Origin: Pristionchus mayeri
Taxonomy: Eukaryota; Nematoda; Chromadorea; Rhabditida; Neodiplogasteridae
DNA length: 64,000 bases
Assembly: GCA_036245805.1 (NCBI GenBank)
Contig: BTRK01000001.1
Coordinates: 36,094,758 to 36,158,757, forward strand
Direction of reading: 5' to 3'
Below, piece after piece: positions 45,047 through 57,400 of this stretch. A model generated the notes under the pieces. The model ran no database searches and had not been told where the DNA came from. It worked only from the letters and a program-made list of their open reading frames with translations. The position numbers were made by a program, and so were the translations under genes. Position 1 is the stretch's first letter, and every line of letters starts with the position of its first letter.

Positions 45047-48000
45047 TCAGATCTCGATCTCGCCTCCCCATCTCGCCATCGCGTACATCAGGAACAGGCC
45101 CGTGAAGAGACCGGCCGACTGCAAATACCGTATAGTTACCGTATACCGCGGAGTACCGTACACTATTAACATCGTGAACTGATGATTCTCGCTTTTCTCC
45201 CATTTTCAATCGCTTTTCTCCCCTTTTCAACCCAGTCAGTTGTGCAAAGACGCTGGATATCGCAGCATCTATCGCTGAACCACCGGAACATATAAAGTTC
45301 GGCGGCCTATACGTATCCACTAATTAGCTAACTACTTGTCGACTAATTAACTAATTTCAGCTTAACTAACATAACTGCAAGCACTTCTTGGATTGCTGGC
45401 CATCCCCGTCCTCCTACAACCCTATCATTTCCCGTCCCCCCTCCCTCCACTGAGGGGTTGTGAGAGCGAGAATCAGGGAGGGGTATCTAGAAATGAGTGG
45501 GGTAGAAGAGGAAAGGGGGGGGGGGTGGGCAGTAATCCAAGAAGTGCCCAAGTACCTGGAGGAAGAAGACGTAGAGGCCCTTCGTGATGGAGACTGCCAG
45601 CGCCTCCTCCATCGCCTTCTTCATCTCGGGCATCTGAAAGGCATGGTTATCAGTACAGTAAATAAGATTTGATCTTTGATCCCGGCCATCAGCAACGGAT
45701 TGTGATCAGTAGAGCAAATCAGATTTGATCTTTAACTTTTATTCCTTCGAAGGTGATCAGTATGCATTGGACAGTCTCATGACAGTACGTTGGCACAGTG
45801 CCAGAAACATTTTCCCCTCTCTCCCTTTGCAGGACATGGGAAACACCGACCACGCAGCTGATCGAGATGTAGAGGAAGATCCCCTAGCCAGCGCTAATTA
45901 TTGTTTACTTCATGGTCACTAATTACGACTCGTGGAATACCTTGGCTAGAGCCTGATACAAAACAGTAAACATTTCCCTTTCACTCCTTCTCCCTCCCCC
46001 ATCCCTTTGTCCCTCTCGCTCTCATCTCCCCCCTTGTATCAAATCATAAAGTCCTGACCATGCAGCTGAGCGAGATGTAGAGGAACATTCCTGCGGCGAG
46101 CGCGAAGAGGTACGTCGTGTTGTCCGGGCCGCCCTCGCCGACGAGCACGCCGATCCCGAAGCCGACGTAGCACGTGAGCGCCGAGAAGAGGTTGTACATC
46201 AGCGCCTGTCTGCAAAGAGCGGGGCAATCAATTGAAATATTTCATGAACAAGAAAGAGCTCAAAACTCGCAGTATGTGTTGCACGGTTTACGAAATCACT
46301 GGAACCTCTGTTCAAGTTAGTTTGGTACACGAAAATAAACAGGAAATAAACGTTGCTCCTTGTACTCGCAATCATGGATTTTTCAATTCGGCAAAATTGT
46401 ATTTTTGAATGTTGAGGAACCCTCAAGAATGCGACGGCAACTATGTTTGTTCCTGGTATTATGCCTTTTATATCGCCAAAAATAAATATATTCGAAATCC
46501 CCGCGATACCGTACCCTCACTACTGTACCTGAGCGTGAGTCCGGAGGCGACGAGAATGGCGACGTCTCCCAGCTCGTGCGGGAACTCCTCCGCCAGCACA
46601 GCCAGCGAGACCGAGAGACCACTGAATTGCACTAATGATCTATTGTTGAAACATGGAATCGCCGAGATTCAACACACGAATATTTTCAATCATTTTTTGC
46701 TCAGGGAGACCGAATTTTACGCTAATAATCGATTGTTGAAACAAGGAATCACCTAGACTCGGAACACTTTTGGTCACAGGATTCAGAGGTTTCGTTCATT
46801 TCACAACACACACTGCCTCCTCGTCCCTCGCCCTTTAGGGCCGCATGACGTGACAAAACATTAACTTATTGATTGATATCCTTCGAACATAAACGATGAC
46901 GTCATCGTCCTCCTCCTCCTCCTGCTCACCTGTGCATGCTCTCCGCGAAGGAGGCGCCGATGGAGATGCCGTCGATGAGGTTGTGGAGGCCGTCGCCGAA
47001 GAGGATCATCCACGCCACTGCAATGAGCTCGCTCGCTCCCTCTCTCTTCTCGTGGCACTAGGTCGGATGAGAACTAAGACGTCATGTCGCTTTTGATATA
47101 TCAAAGGCGGCATGATGTCATAGTTCTCATCCGACCTAGTGCCCTTGCACCGCTTTCGAATTCCACCCAGCCATCACCCCTCCACGGTTTGCTTTTGCTT
47201 TCGATTCTGTATTCGGTTCTGGGCCTCCCCAGTTCCAGCCCATCTCTAGTTTCAGCCCCTTCCCATTAGTAGTAGTGAATGCATCTCGATTATTCCAATT
47301 GATAGGCTGAGATCGGAAAACAAAGACCCATTTTCTGTGACCTTACGTGACTTATCCAGGCAAATCCCCGTTTCATCAGTTGCATAACTTCCCCCCCCCC
47401 CCCTTCCACTCACCCGCAGCGATGGGCGAGTCGCCGGCGTGGAACTCGAGCTGATGCTCGTGCGAGCACATGCCGTGCGCCTGCAAATGTGTATTTATTG
47501 ACTTTTTCACTAGCCCAGACCCGGTGATAGTGGAGTATGTTTCGCAATCGCTCGAGACGAAACTTGTTTGCACTCTCTCTATCGATTTCGAAATCCGGAA
47601 GGACGAAATTCAGCTTCATCAAGAGGAGAAGAATCAAGAGGATAATCACGGATAACCGTCTACAACTAATCCTCTTTCCACCGCTTGATTCTATTGTAAA
47701 ACATCAAAACACTCGAGAGTGTAATGGGCAACAGACGGATAGATAATCGATCGATCAATTACCGTACCTGATCTCCCATTGACTTGCACGAGGAGGCCTC
47801 GGCCGCGTTCAGCTCCACGTCGCCCGCGCAGTCACCCTCTCCCTGAATCAGGAACATGCGAATTACAATATTATCGTCTCCCTGAATCAGGAACCATCTG
47901 GCAGCTTCTCGTTTCACGATTCGTTAATAACTTCCATCTCAAAACAATGCTCAGTGTAAAATCTCAGGGAAACTCCCCAATGGGAGTATACTGAGAACAT

Positions 48001-50527
48001 AAAGGACTGTTAGCATACTCTTTCCCAGCCGTACCCCCACACCCTGCTTGACCTACCTTGTGGTGATGGTTGTGGTGGAGCAGTGCTCCGTGGCTCTCTC
48101 CTCCCTCCCCGTTGCCAATCGCCCTCCTTGCGGGATCCGCGACCGAGCGACCGCCCTGCCGCAAATCAATAATCGATAATTACTAATTACTAATTACTCG
48201 ATGATTACTAATGATTACTTATGAATCGATGATTAGTAAATCGATACTCGCATATTTTAAATGGCAACATTTAGACGTGTATATGTAGATTGCTACTTCG
48301 TCGCGGTTATAGCACATCAAACGCAAATCACTTGTTCGCCCACATTAGGTAACCAGGCAAATCCCCGTTTCACCAATGCATATCATCCTCGAACTTTTCT
48401 CCATCTTCACACAGTCTAACCAGGCAGTTGCGTCAATCCAACTAATAGAAAACCAGTCACTTCCCCGTTTCATTAGTTGTTTAACCTCCTCCGACCTCTT
48501 CACATCATCTAAGCCAAAAAATTAGACAACCCTGCAAATCCCCGTTTCGTCTCTGGCACAAAACGTGATAATCAAGTGCCAACAACCTTTCTCCACTGCA
48601 GGATGATCTTGATCAGCTTGTCAGCGAGGAAGAAGGTGTAGATGCCGATGATCGAGAAGTGCGCCATGTTGAGGTAGGCGTGCGACGGCTTGCCGTGCTC
48701 GTCCACCTGCTGCAGCAGCTGAGGATACGCCTGCAAGGAGAGAATGGAATGCGCTAGCAATCAGCACAATGCATATATGGAAATGCATTCATGCCACTTC
48801 CTCTGTCGCGTTCAGTACTGAACCAGATTGCACCTGTGTGAGCGGGGATACTTATGGAATTATTTTCGAAAATCTTCCGTTCTCACAAGCACAATGCTTA
48901 TTAGCAACAACTGCCGCAGGAGTGGTGAGAGCGTCGTGATAAAGTCAGTCCGAAGAATTTGATCGCACCTGAGGCAGGAGATGGTAGAGGGAGGATCCGG
49001 AGAGCGAGCCCACGCCCAGCCCGACCATGTACGTGATCACCTGCAATTCTGTTTTTTTTTCAAATTTAAAAATCGGGAACTGTTTGTTTTTCATTCTCCC
49101 GTCCTAAAACAGCCTAAGCACGCTCTGCACGACCTTAAGCAGCCTTAGTATAAAGCAGCCTTGCTCTATAAGGAAACTAGACAGGGTCTGGTCCCATCAA
49201 CTATTTCCTTGCACGATGCAATTCGGAGGGACATCTACTCCCTTCTCTCTCTCTCTCCCGGTCCCATTTTCTTAATTCTCGCATATTAGGAACTTGCTGA
49301 AGTGCCCTTGTGGTGACGGATGTTTAAAAAATAAAATAAATAAAGTGGGCGGGGCCTGACCTGATTGTAGACCGACTTGGAGAGGTATCGCATCACGCCG
49401 ATGCCCACCACCGCGCACATGTTGATGAGCGTGACGAAGCTGAACCCGACAACCCAGACTGAAATGTGTATTTAATTAGCTAATTACAATATTTTATTAT
49501 GCACATGCTTAGATTTCACTGCCTAGGGCTTTTGCTTAGGGCATAGGCTTAGGTTCAAGCAGATCTGGTCTTGAAAAGTAGTCCGCTATGCGCAGTAGAT
49601 GTATAGTCCTAAATAGCAGCCTGCCTCACTCCATCACCGAACATTGTCGTGGAAGCAACAAGCTACAGATATTTATACATTCTATTTAAATTATATTTTT
49701 TAAGTTATTTAAGTAATTAAGGAAGGCACTCACCAAGGAGTCCGCTCGGCTTCGCGTGGAGGAAGGAGGAATGAGCGGAGGGATAGACGTCAGCCATCGG
49801 CGCTATCGCCGTTCCGTTACTCTGCAATGGGCTGACATTAGGCCACCACCCGGCACTCTTCGGTTTCAGCCCAATTTGAAGAACCCCGGTGAACAATAGA
49901 ACTGACGAAAGGCTGATATTATTTGAAATCAGAAACTGTTCTTCTTTATTTTCATTACCTTTACAGCCTAAGTAAGCTAAGCGCGACCTTAAGCATCATT
50001 AGCACTTCTACACAAGGCGCATTCATAGCTCGACACTTTTCGAATTCAGCCCAGCCTCGAATTTACACAACCCTATCAACTATAGAACCGACGAAACCGC
50101 AAAGGGGCGAGAGTAAAAAATGAAATGAGTGGGAGATTCTTTTGAGAAGCACCCGCTCTCCTTTATTTTAGGGCATTAGGTAGTGCGTCTTTTCACCCTG
50201 ATCATACGCAAACCAGGGCTAACTAGGGACTGATGTGAACTGTCGCGAATCCTAATATGTCTAGGCAACCAAAGTTGATACCAACGTAAAGCGTTGATAA
50301 TATTTTAACAAACTATGTAAACGCAAGAGTAAGTGCAAGCGTATGAATAAGAGCAAGAGTACGCATAAGGCCTAAACGTAAAGGTAAGCGTAAGGTTAAG
50401 AGCACGAGTTAGCCCAAGTGTAAGCGTGAGAAATTACCTGGAAGGCGGAGCATATTTGCTGCATCTGCTGATCCGTTAGATCGGCCACCGAAGTGGACGG
50501 AGCCCACTCGAAGATGTTAGGCAACAT
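45047..50527 (-). CDS. ZIP-family divalent metal transporter (ZIP8/ZIP14-like)
   Basis: Thirteen exons join in phase: 50438-50527, 49734-49821, 49361-49458, 48969-49040, 48587-48730, 48057-48155, 47768-47842, 47414-47480, 46930-47017, 46529-46621, 46059-46209, 45556-45633 and 45047-45118 (stop 45047-45049). Together they give 404 residues. Order: short extracellular N-region, TM1 (VWVVGFSFVTLINM), TM2 (MVGLGVGSLSGSSLYHLLP), TM3 (AHFSIIGIYTFFLADKL), a His-rich cytosolic loop (LLHHNHHHK, AHGMCSHEHQ), TM4 (GDGLHNLIDGISIGASF), TM5 with EEFPHELGD, then TM6-TM8 ending RWGGEIEI. HN..DG and HELGD carry the metal site. Glu instead of His before FPHELGD is the ZIP8/ZIP14 form, linked to broader Zn, Mn and Fe transport. 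The first exon found begins with ATG right after an acceptor and has no signal peptide, so upstream exons or trans-splicing are possible. Confidence 0.9.
45405..45555 (+). repeat. Dispersed G-rich repeat inside a ZIP intron
   Basis: CCCTCCCTCCACTGAGGGG, CGAGAATCAGGGAGG, AGAAATGAGTGGGGTAGAAG, a G10 run and CCAAGAAGTGCCC. It ends at the splice donor of the ZIP exon at 45556. Confidence 0.55.
45851..45894 (-). pseudogene. Decayed duplicate of part of a ZIP exon
   Basis: The minus-strand segment reads GIFLYISISCV and ends at a GT, matching GMFLYISLSCM of the functional exon at 46059-46102 at most positions. It carries an in-frame TAG (45884-45886), and no similarity extends upstream. It lies in the intron just downstream of the functional exon. 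Confidence 0.65.
47054..47143. repeat. TGACGTCA-type palindrome, best copy
   Basis: GGCACTAGGTCGGATGAGAA at one end and its inverse at the other, with AAGACGTCATG and CATGATGTCA. The centre is CTTTTGATATATCAAAG. It lies in a ZIP intron. Confidence 0.75.
49230..49345 (+). repeat. Retroelement 3' tail ending in AAATAAA repeats
   Basis: CTTGCTGAAGTGCCCTTGTG then GTGACGG and an (AAATA)n tail. It is related to the tail at about 13283-13325 (GAAGAGCCCTTGTGGCGG). Confidence 0.45.
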
Positions 50528-50532
50528 CTGCA

Positions 50533-50725
50533 ACGGGATCGATATTATGACCACAACATAAGTAGAACGTCGATCGATATTATGGTAAGAGAATAACAAG
50601 ACTCGGATCGATATATTGATCAGAAAAGAACAGAGCACAGACCGATATTATGACCAGAAAATAAGCAGGACTCCGATCGATATTATCAACACAAAACAAA
50701 TAAAACTCCGATCGTCATTATCTTG
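50533..50725. repeat. About 40-bp minisatellite
   Basis: CGATCGATATTATGACCA-like units recur about five times, separated by AGAAAATAAGCAGGACTC-type sequence. It lies directly upstream of the first ZIP exon found. Confidence 0.65.
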
Positions 50726-51404
50726 TGAAGCTTCTCTCTCGGAAGTCACGTATACAGGTTGACGCAGCGACTTACAGTAACGGGAAAGTAAATCGAAGCA
50801 ATCGAGGACTGAATTATTTTAGTATCGGAAAATTTAAATTACGGAAATCGGGTTATTTTGATGATCCCTATAACACAAAAATTTCAGGAAAGTATACATT
50901 ACGCCTCATACACACAGGAAACTCATGTAAAACCTGCTTCCTCGACAAAACTGTCAAACTGACAATTGAAACACCGTAGAATCATGCGCATTTGATAGAT
51001 TCCGATGAAAAGAAACTGATGTGAACAGATACGCAAGCATGTCGTAAACATTTTTCAGATCAAAATCTTGCAAATATTGAGAAACCTTTACCGTCAAACA
51101 ATTGAAAACAAACGGGAAAAAGTCCCAGGCGAGAAGCTAAGAACTGCATTAAACATTCACACACTTTTACTCGCCCGAAGGCGAAAAAACCCGCGCCAAA
51201 ACAAAAACCGAAGGTGACTTCACAATCCACGAAATCTTCTAGAACAAACAACCTCTTCTACAATCATCATCTAGACAACCAATATTCTATGGACGGAGAA
51301 ATCAACAATAAATATACGATTCATACAGCAATCTACTTCTATTTCGGGAATGGGCGAGAAAGGGGGGGGGAATGGGAGGAAGGCGGGGGGCTGATCCCTG
51401 ATCT
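50726..51404. other. Gap between the ZIP gene and the dipeptidase gene
   Basis: About 0.7 kb on the minus strand between the dipeptidase stop and the minisatellite. Any missing 5' ZIP exons should be here, but none was clear. Confidence 0.4.
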
Positions 51405-54400
51405 TCAGGCCTTGGCCAGCTCGAGGATGTAGGCCGCCAGCGTCTTCGTGCCCTGAAAGCACTCACTTTGTTTGCAGTAATCGTCTGACTCTATCCTATT
51501 TACATGCTATCTTGCTTTCTCTAACCTACGAGCGGTAGTGAGAGAGTCAGGCCATTGCACCACACTGTGTTTCGCTCCACCGAATCCCACTCCTTCCTCC
51601 TCAACTAGCGATACTTTCTCAATTTCTCCTCCCCCCCCCCCCCCCTAGCTCACTTCCTCTCCCTTCTCTACACTGAACGCGTGGTAGTCGAAAATAGGCA
51701 GAGACATTTAGAAATAAGTGGGGTAGAGTCTGAGAGGGGAGGGTGGGGGAGGCTCAGCAACCTAACATGTTAGGATAGGGTAGGGGTAACCTCGCCTCGG
51801 CATAAGTGAAGCCAGAATCCTAAGCAATCTGATGATAAGAGAAGTAGGAAAGCGCCGTATTTTGTGATCAGACGAGCATGTGGATGAGGTGGTGTGAAGT
51901 TCCCAAATTGCGGCTGGGACACGGTAGGCGAAATTCCCCACCTGCACTAGATTGACGATGTTGATCTTCTCGTTTTGCGAATGCGCCATGTCATCGCACG
52001 CACCCACCGGAAGCAGCATCACCGGCTTGCCCGTGAGTTGCTGCAATCGATTGGTTACGGTAGGAGAGAATTACAGTACACTATCTAGTGTCGTACTGTA
52101 GTGACTCCCAATTTAGAGTAGATCAAAGATCACAGATCACCTGGAAGGTATGGGTGACGGGAATGCTGCCTCCCTCACGCGTGTAGTCCGGCTCGACGCC
52201 GAATACTGCAAGGGGGCAACAATAAAGTGTTTGAAGTTTAAAATACAAAGCTCAAAGATCAGCTGTTGTCTCCCCACCTCTCTTGATGGCTCTGGCGCCG
52301 GCCTGGAAGTTGGGGCCCTTGGGGTCGGCGAGCCAGGCGGGTCCCGAGTGTTCCGCAATCACTCTGAATCAGGGTCCCTGATTGGTGATTATAATCACCC
52401 TGAATATCAGGGTCCCTGATTGACGCGTACCGTATCCTCACACCGTACCCCCCACACGACTCACTTGAACTGATTGGGCGACTCGCGCTTCGTCCACAGC
52501 GCGTTGAGATGCTTCGCCACGAGCTCGTCAATCACCTGAAAAATTAAAATTAGGAAATTAAATAAATATTTTTATAAAAGTACTACGCAAACCCGCGCAC
52601 CTTCGGCTCCATGTTGGGCACGAGACGGATCGAGAACTTGCCAATGACCTGCAATATTTATGTTTCACATAATTATGAAACTGTAACATTAGATCTCCGC
52701 ATAGATTGGCAGCTGTAAGAGCTGATAGTGAAGGCGTAATGCAGGTCACGGGGTGAACCAATCTATTCCCGATTGGGTCGGAGCTCCAAACTGGTGGGGT
52801 CATGAAGCTGGCTCCAAACATGTAGCACTTTCTCAGAAAAAAAGGAAATGGAGAAAGGGATGACACTACTCTCTCGCTCTCCCATCGCCACATTCGCCAC
52901 TCTTCACCTTGCACGGGATGACCGTCTTGGCGCCCGAGCCGTGGAAGGCGCCCTCGATGCCGTGGATCGACAGCGCCGGATAGCGCATCCTGGCCATCAG
53001 CGTCTGAACGAGTACGGTAGCTTGGTACGGTAATCTGGGTACGGTAGCACAGCATCCGCGTCAGCAAGTGTGCTAACCTCTTCCTTGGACGCCTTGAGCA
53101 GCTTGGTAGTGTTGACGTCTTTCCTACAATGAGATAGATTGCCAACTCAATCAGGGAGAAGAAATCTAGTAACGAATAGAGTAGAAGGGGGGGGGGGGGT
53201 TGGGTAGCCAGTTATTCAACTAGTTCCTAATTCCCCCTAAGTTGCCGCATTTCCGTCAAAACTCACGCGTATTCGTCCTTGTCAAAGTCCATCTTCGTAT
53301 ACAGCTCGCGCTCTTCCGCAGTCAACGGCGCCACGAGCTCGGCCAGACCCGGAATCTGAATGCCGATCGATAATCGATAGTATGACGTCATCATATATGA
53401 TCTGCCAATCGATTGATGCACTCACCAGGATCTCGCCGCCATTGGACAGCAGTTGCGAGAGCATCCACACCAGGTCCGTCATCGGCTCGTGGCTGGAATT
53501 GGCTAGTAAGACTATCAACTATCCCGCCATCGAACACGTCACTTGCATGTTTTAGGCAACTTATGGTAGTATTGTCCTGGAAAAAGAAGATGAGGTATCA
53601 TCAGCGCTATGAGCAAATCAGCACTTGTTGGATTAATGGGCAATGCCCAATGGGTATACCCCTCCCCCCCCCCTAATTTCCCAATTCTTTCCATCCACTG
53701 AGGGGTTGTGCGACCGACAGTCGAGGAGGAATATCAAGAAATGAGTGGGTTACAGGAGGTGGAGAGGGGGGAAGTGAGCATTCATCCAATAAGTGCCAGT
53801 AAGTCTCACAGGGTGCCTCCGTAGACTCCCGAGTGCAGATCCTGCTTCGGGCCGGACACCTCGACCTTGTAGTAGCAGATGCCTCTGCAAGGGGGGAACA
53901 TTTTCTCGAGAAAGGATAATATTTGCATGGATGGTTGCAAAATCAGTCTCCATCGCTCAATCAAGTAAAGCATGACTTTAATTAGTCACGCCTAAGTTTC
54001 GAAACAAAACTGATTGTGAGCAGAATTACTCGTCCCCGTGCACTTCTCCCTAAGCTCTGGTAAATTACCATTTGTAGTTCATTCAAAATTCATTATGGGA
54101 GTATGTGGCAGATAATCTCTAGAATTGACTACGAATGACTGGAGGTTGGGGAGAAGTGCTCATCATGCTTCTTACCATTTTAGGGTACAATTTTCTCGTG
54201 CCGGTTTTGTACGTGTAATAATGGCCATTCCATCAGATTTTGATGTGGTGTTAGTTAGGGACGGCAGCCCGAATTTTTGAGTACGGAATATTGGTTGCCT
54301 CCTTCCGACACTTTTGCTTTCAAACTCCCGTACTTTTCAAGCCAAATTCTTTCAATAATTTAAAACATTTTTTTAAAAATATTTAATGTGATTTTCAAAC

Positions 54401-57400
54401 TATTTCATTGATTGGAATGAATATAAATATATAATGAAAGTGCGATATGCATGGCAAGAAGATGCATGATGTAGAAATGAAGGCGCACGAAGCGATCGAA
54501 AATAAGCATGTTTTCAGAATTAAGTGTTGAGGCTTCATTTCCTCAGTTTGAGTAGATTATCATTCACAAAAAATTGTTTTCACAATAAAAATAAATAAAA
54601 ATATAAAATGTTAGAGGATGAGGCCGTCAAAGTTGAGCATTTTACCGTTGTGAAAATGCATTTTTTTCGTTTTCTTAAAGGGCGACATTAGTATGTTCGA
54701 GATTTTGTGATATTTGGTCCATCATCCCATCACGCATGCTCTGCAAAAAAACCAGAAATATACTAATGTCGCCATGCGAGGAAATGAATTTTAAAGTTCC
54801 CGCTATCGTAACCAACTGATTCTGAAGTTCTACCAATATTAAACTTTTTTTTCCATTTTTAAGCGATGTTTTATTGCTGTCGGAGTACCGTTAACATGAG
54901 AAAAAAATTATTGAACCTCGTTCATAAAGTTTTACAACGCAACCGAATTTCAGTTTGCGATAATTTTTGTAAAAAAACGTGACTTGCGATGTGCTCCACT
55001 TGGACTGAAAGCGTCGGCCTTTTGCTTATCATTCGTTAATGTTTTTCTAATTAATTAAACATTTTTTTACAAAACTAAAGTGAAAAGTCGGAATGGGGCA
55101 GGCATAGCTTTCAGTTGTGTACCATTCTGTGAATTGTTTTGCTCATTCGTAAACACCATTGCCATCCCTAGTGTTAGTTCTCAGGAAATGGAAATGACTT
55201 CATATTTGAATTCCCGCAATTTCATATCTCCGTTCTCCGTGGAGCTAGAGACTTGAAAATTATAATATAAGGTGTTTTGACCCTCAGAACCTTATATTCC
55301 AATTTTCAAATTGCGGGAATTCAAATCTGAAGTCATTTCCATTTCCTGAGAACTAACAGGGCATTAAACCCAGCAGCAATCTCTGCCCACGTATGCTCCT
55401 GATCCTCACCTGAGTCCGTAGGTGAGGCAGGGCTTCATCTTGCCCAGCCAGTAGTTGTCCGAGATGCACGTGAACGAGACGTCGCTCAGGAAGGAATCCT
55501 GGAAATGGGAGGCATTTCTATTTAATTAGCAAAATAATAATAATATTAATTACGAAACCTTGCGCTCAATTAGCGTCGTGTCCAGTCCCTCCGAGCCCGA
55601 CTCCTCCATGCCCTCGAGGCAGAACTGAAATTGTATGCTGAATCGCTTGAAAATGTAATCAGAAAGGGAGAGAGACATTGTAAACTCCCTACGATTACAA
55701 CCGCACACAGAGCTGACATCAACACCAGCCGCCATAGCTCAGTCGGTTAGAGCGTGGGTCTAATAAGCCCAAGGTCGCAGGTTCGACCCCTGCTGGCGGC
55801 AAATGCTCTTTTGCCGCGTACCTTGATGTTGACTGGCGGCGGGACGCCCATCTCCTTGAGTGTCTCCAGCGCGCCCAGCCACGCGATGAACGGACCCTGC
55901 AATGATAGAAGTTAGAAAACCGCAGTCAAAGTGTAAGATCAAATTCCGATTTCCAACACCTTTTTAAAAAAAGAATACCGATATTTGAATTCAAAACAAT
56001 CGTACGCGTTTCTTAAAGTTCTGTCCAGGTAATCCCTGATCAGGTGCACGATTAGTATCGTTATTGCCCACCTTATTACCCTATTACGTTTACCGTACCT
56101 TGTCATCAGTCGCTCCCCTTCCGTACAGCTTGCCGTCCTTCTCAGTGAGCACGAACGGCTCCGTGTGCCAGCCGTCCTGCAAAAATCAATTACGTAAACA
56201 ATAGCAGGCATACAATCAATCAATCAATAATCAACGCTTGAATTGGTAAATATTGATTGATATTGATGGGAAGAAAAAAATCAATAACAAACTTCCTTAG
56301 CAGCAGGTTGGACGTCGAGATGGGCGTAGACGAGCAGCGTCTTCTTCGATGTATCCGCGCCCAGATTGCCGAGCAGGATGGGAGGGAGAGGGATGCGCTT
56401 GCCTTCTGCATATCAATTGACTAATCGACATCACTACGTTTGCCATTCTGGGAGCGGCCGCCTTCCGAACGAAACCACGCCCCCGTGACATACCGGACCC
56501 TACCGTAACCCAGTGACCTACCCGCAGTGAGCTTCTCCTGCATTCCCGGATTCACCAGCTCGCACTCGATTGCGAGTGCCTCGAGGCGCTGAAGAGGAAA
56601 TATTTATTAGTTTTATTAATCGATTGGGGTTAAAAAGTGGAATTATTACTAAATGAGTGTTTACCCGAGAACTTTCTCTCTCTCGTAGGTTAGAGAGGGT
56701 GAAAGCAGGTGATAACAATGTTCTGGTTCTCTCCATTTTATACACTTTCTCGCGCATTCTGACGGGATAGCGTGTGAATGGAAGAGACGACGATTACTCG
56801 TACACGGCAGTTTTTTCCCAACACCCCATTGAGAGAAATGGTCCCTTTTCAGAACAAAAATAACCACAGAAAGTGTTGCAAAGCATAGAAAGTATAACAT
56901 TTGTGTTTAGTGACAAGGCTACATACAGGGGCTCTTCGTTTTTGATGACGTTCCCGAAGGCAGAAAATAACATTTTCTCATTTAGTGATTAAATGATAAT
57001 TTACGAGTAAATCAATACAATAAACCGATAGCCGTGCAGCTAAAGGTGCCTGAGAATTTTAAAAGTACCACTATCAGGCAACAATTTTTTTAAAAATATA
57101 CCGTACTCAGGAAAGAAACATTGCACCGTGCTACAGTACTTACGCTCATTTTAGCAGACCATTTTTCATGTGTGTTATTGAAAATATTGCCGTGTCGTAG
57201 GTTAATAGGGGAGAGTCGGACCACAGCTCCTTCAGAGTGCTACTAACCGCCTTGGCCCACTGGACCATTCTGGAGATCTGGGATCGTTTCTCGGGCTCCG
57301 CCGAGACGGAAGGAATGGCGACTGCAGCTGCGAGCATCTCGATGAGACGCTCCTTCTTCGACTCGATCGCACTGCAAGAATAGCAATCATATCACTATTA

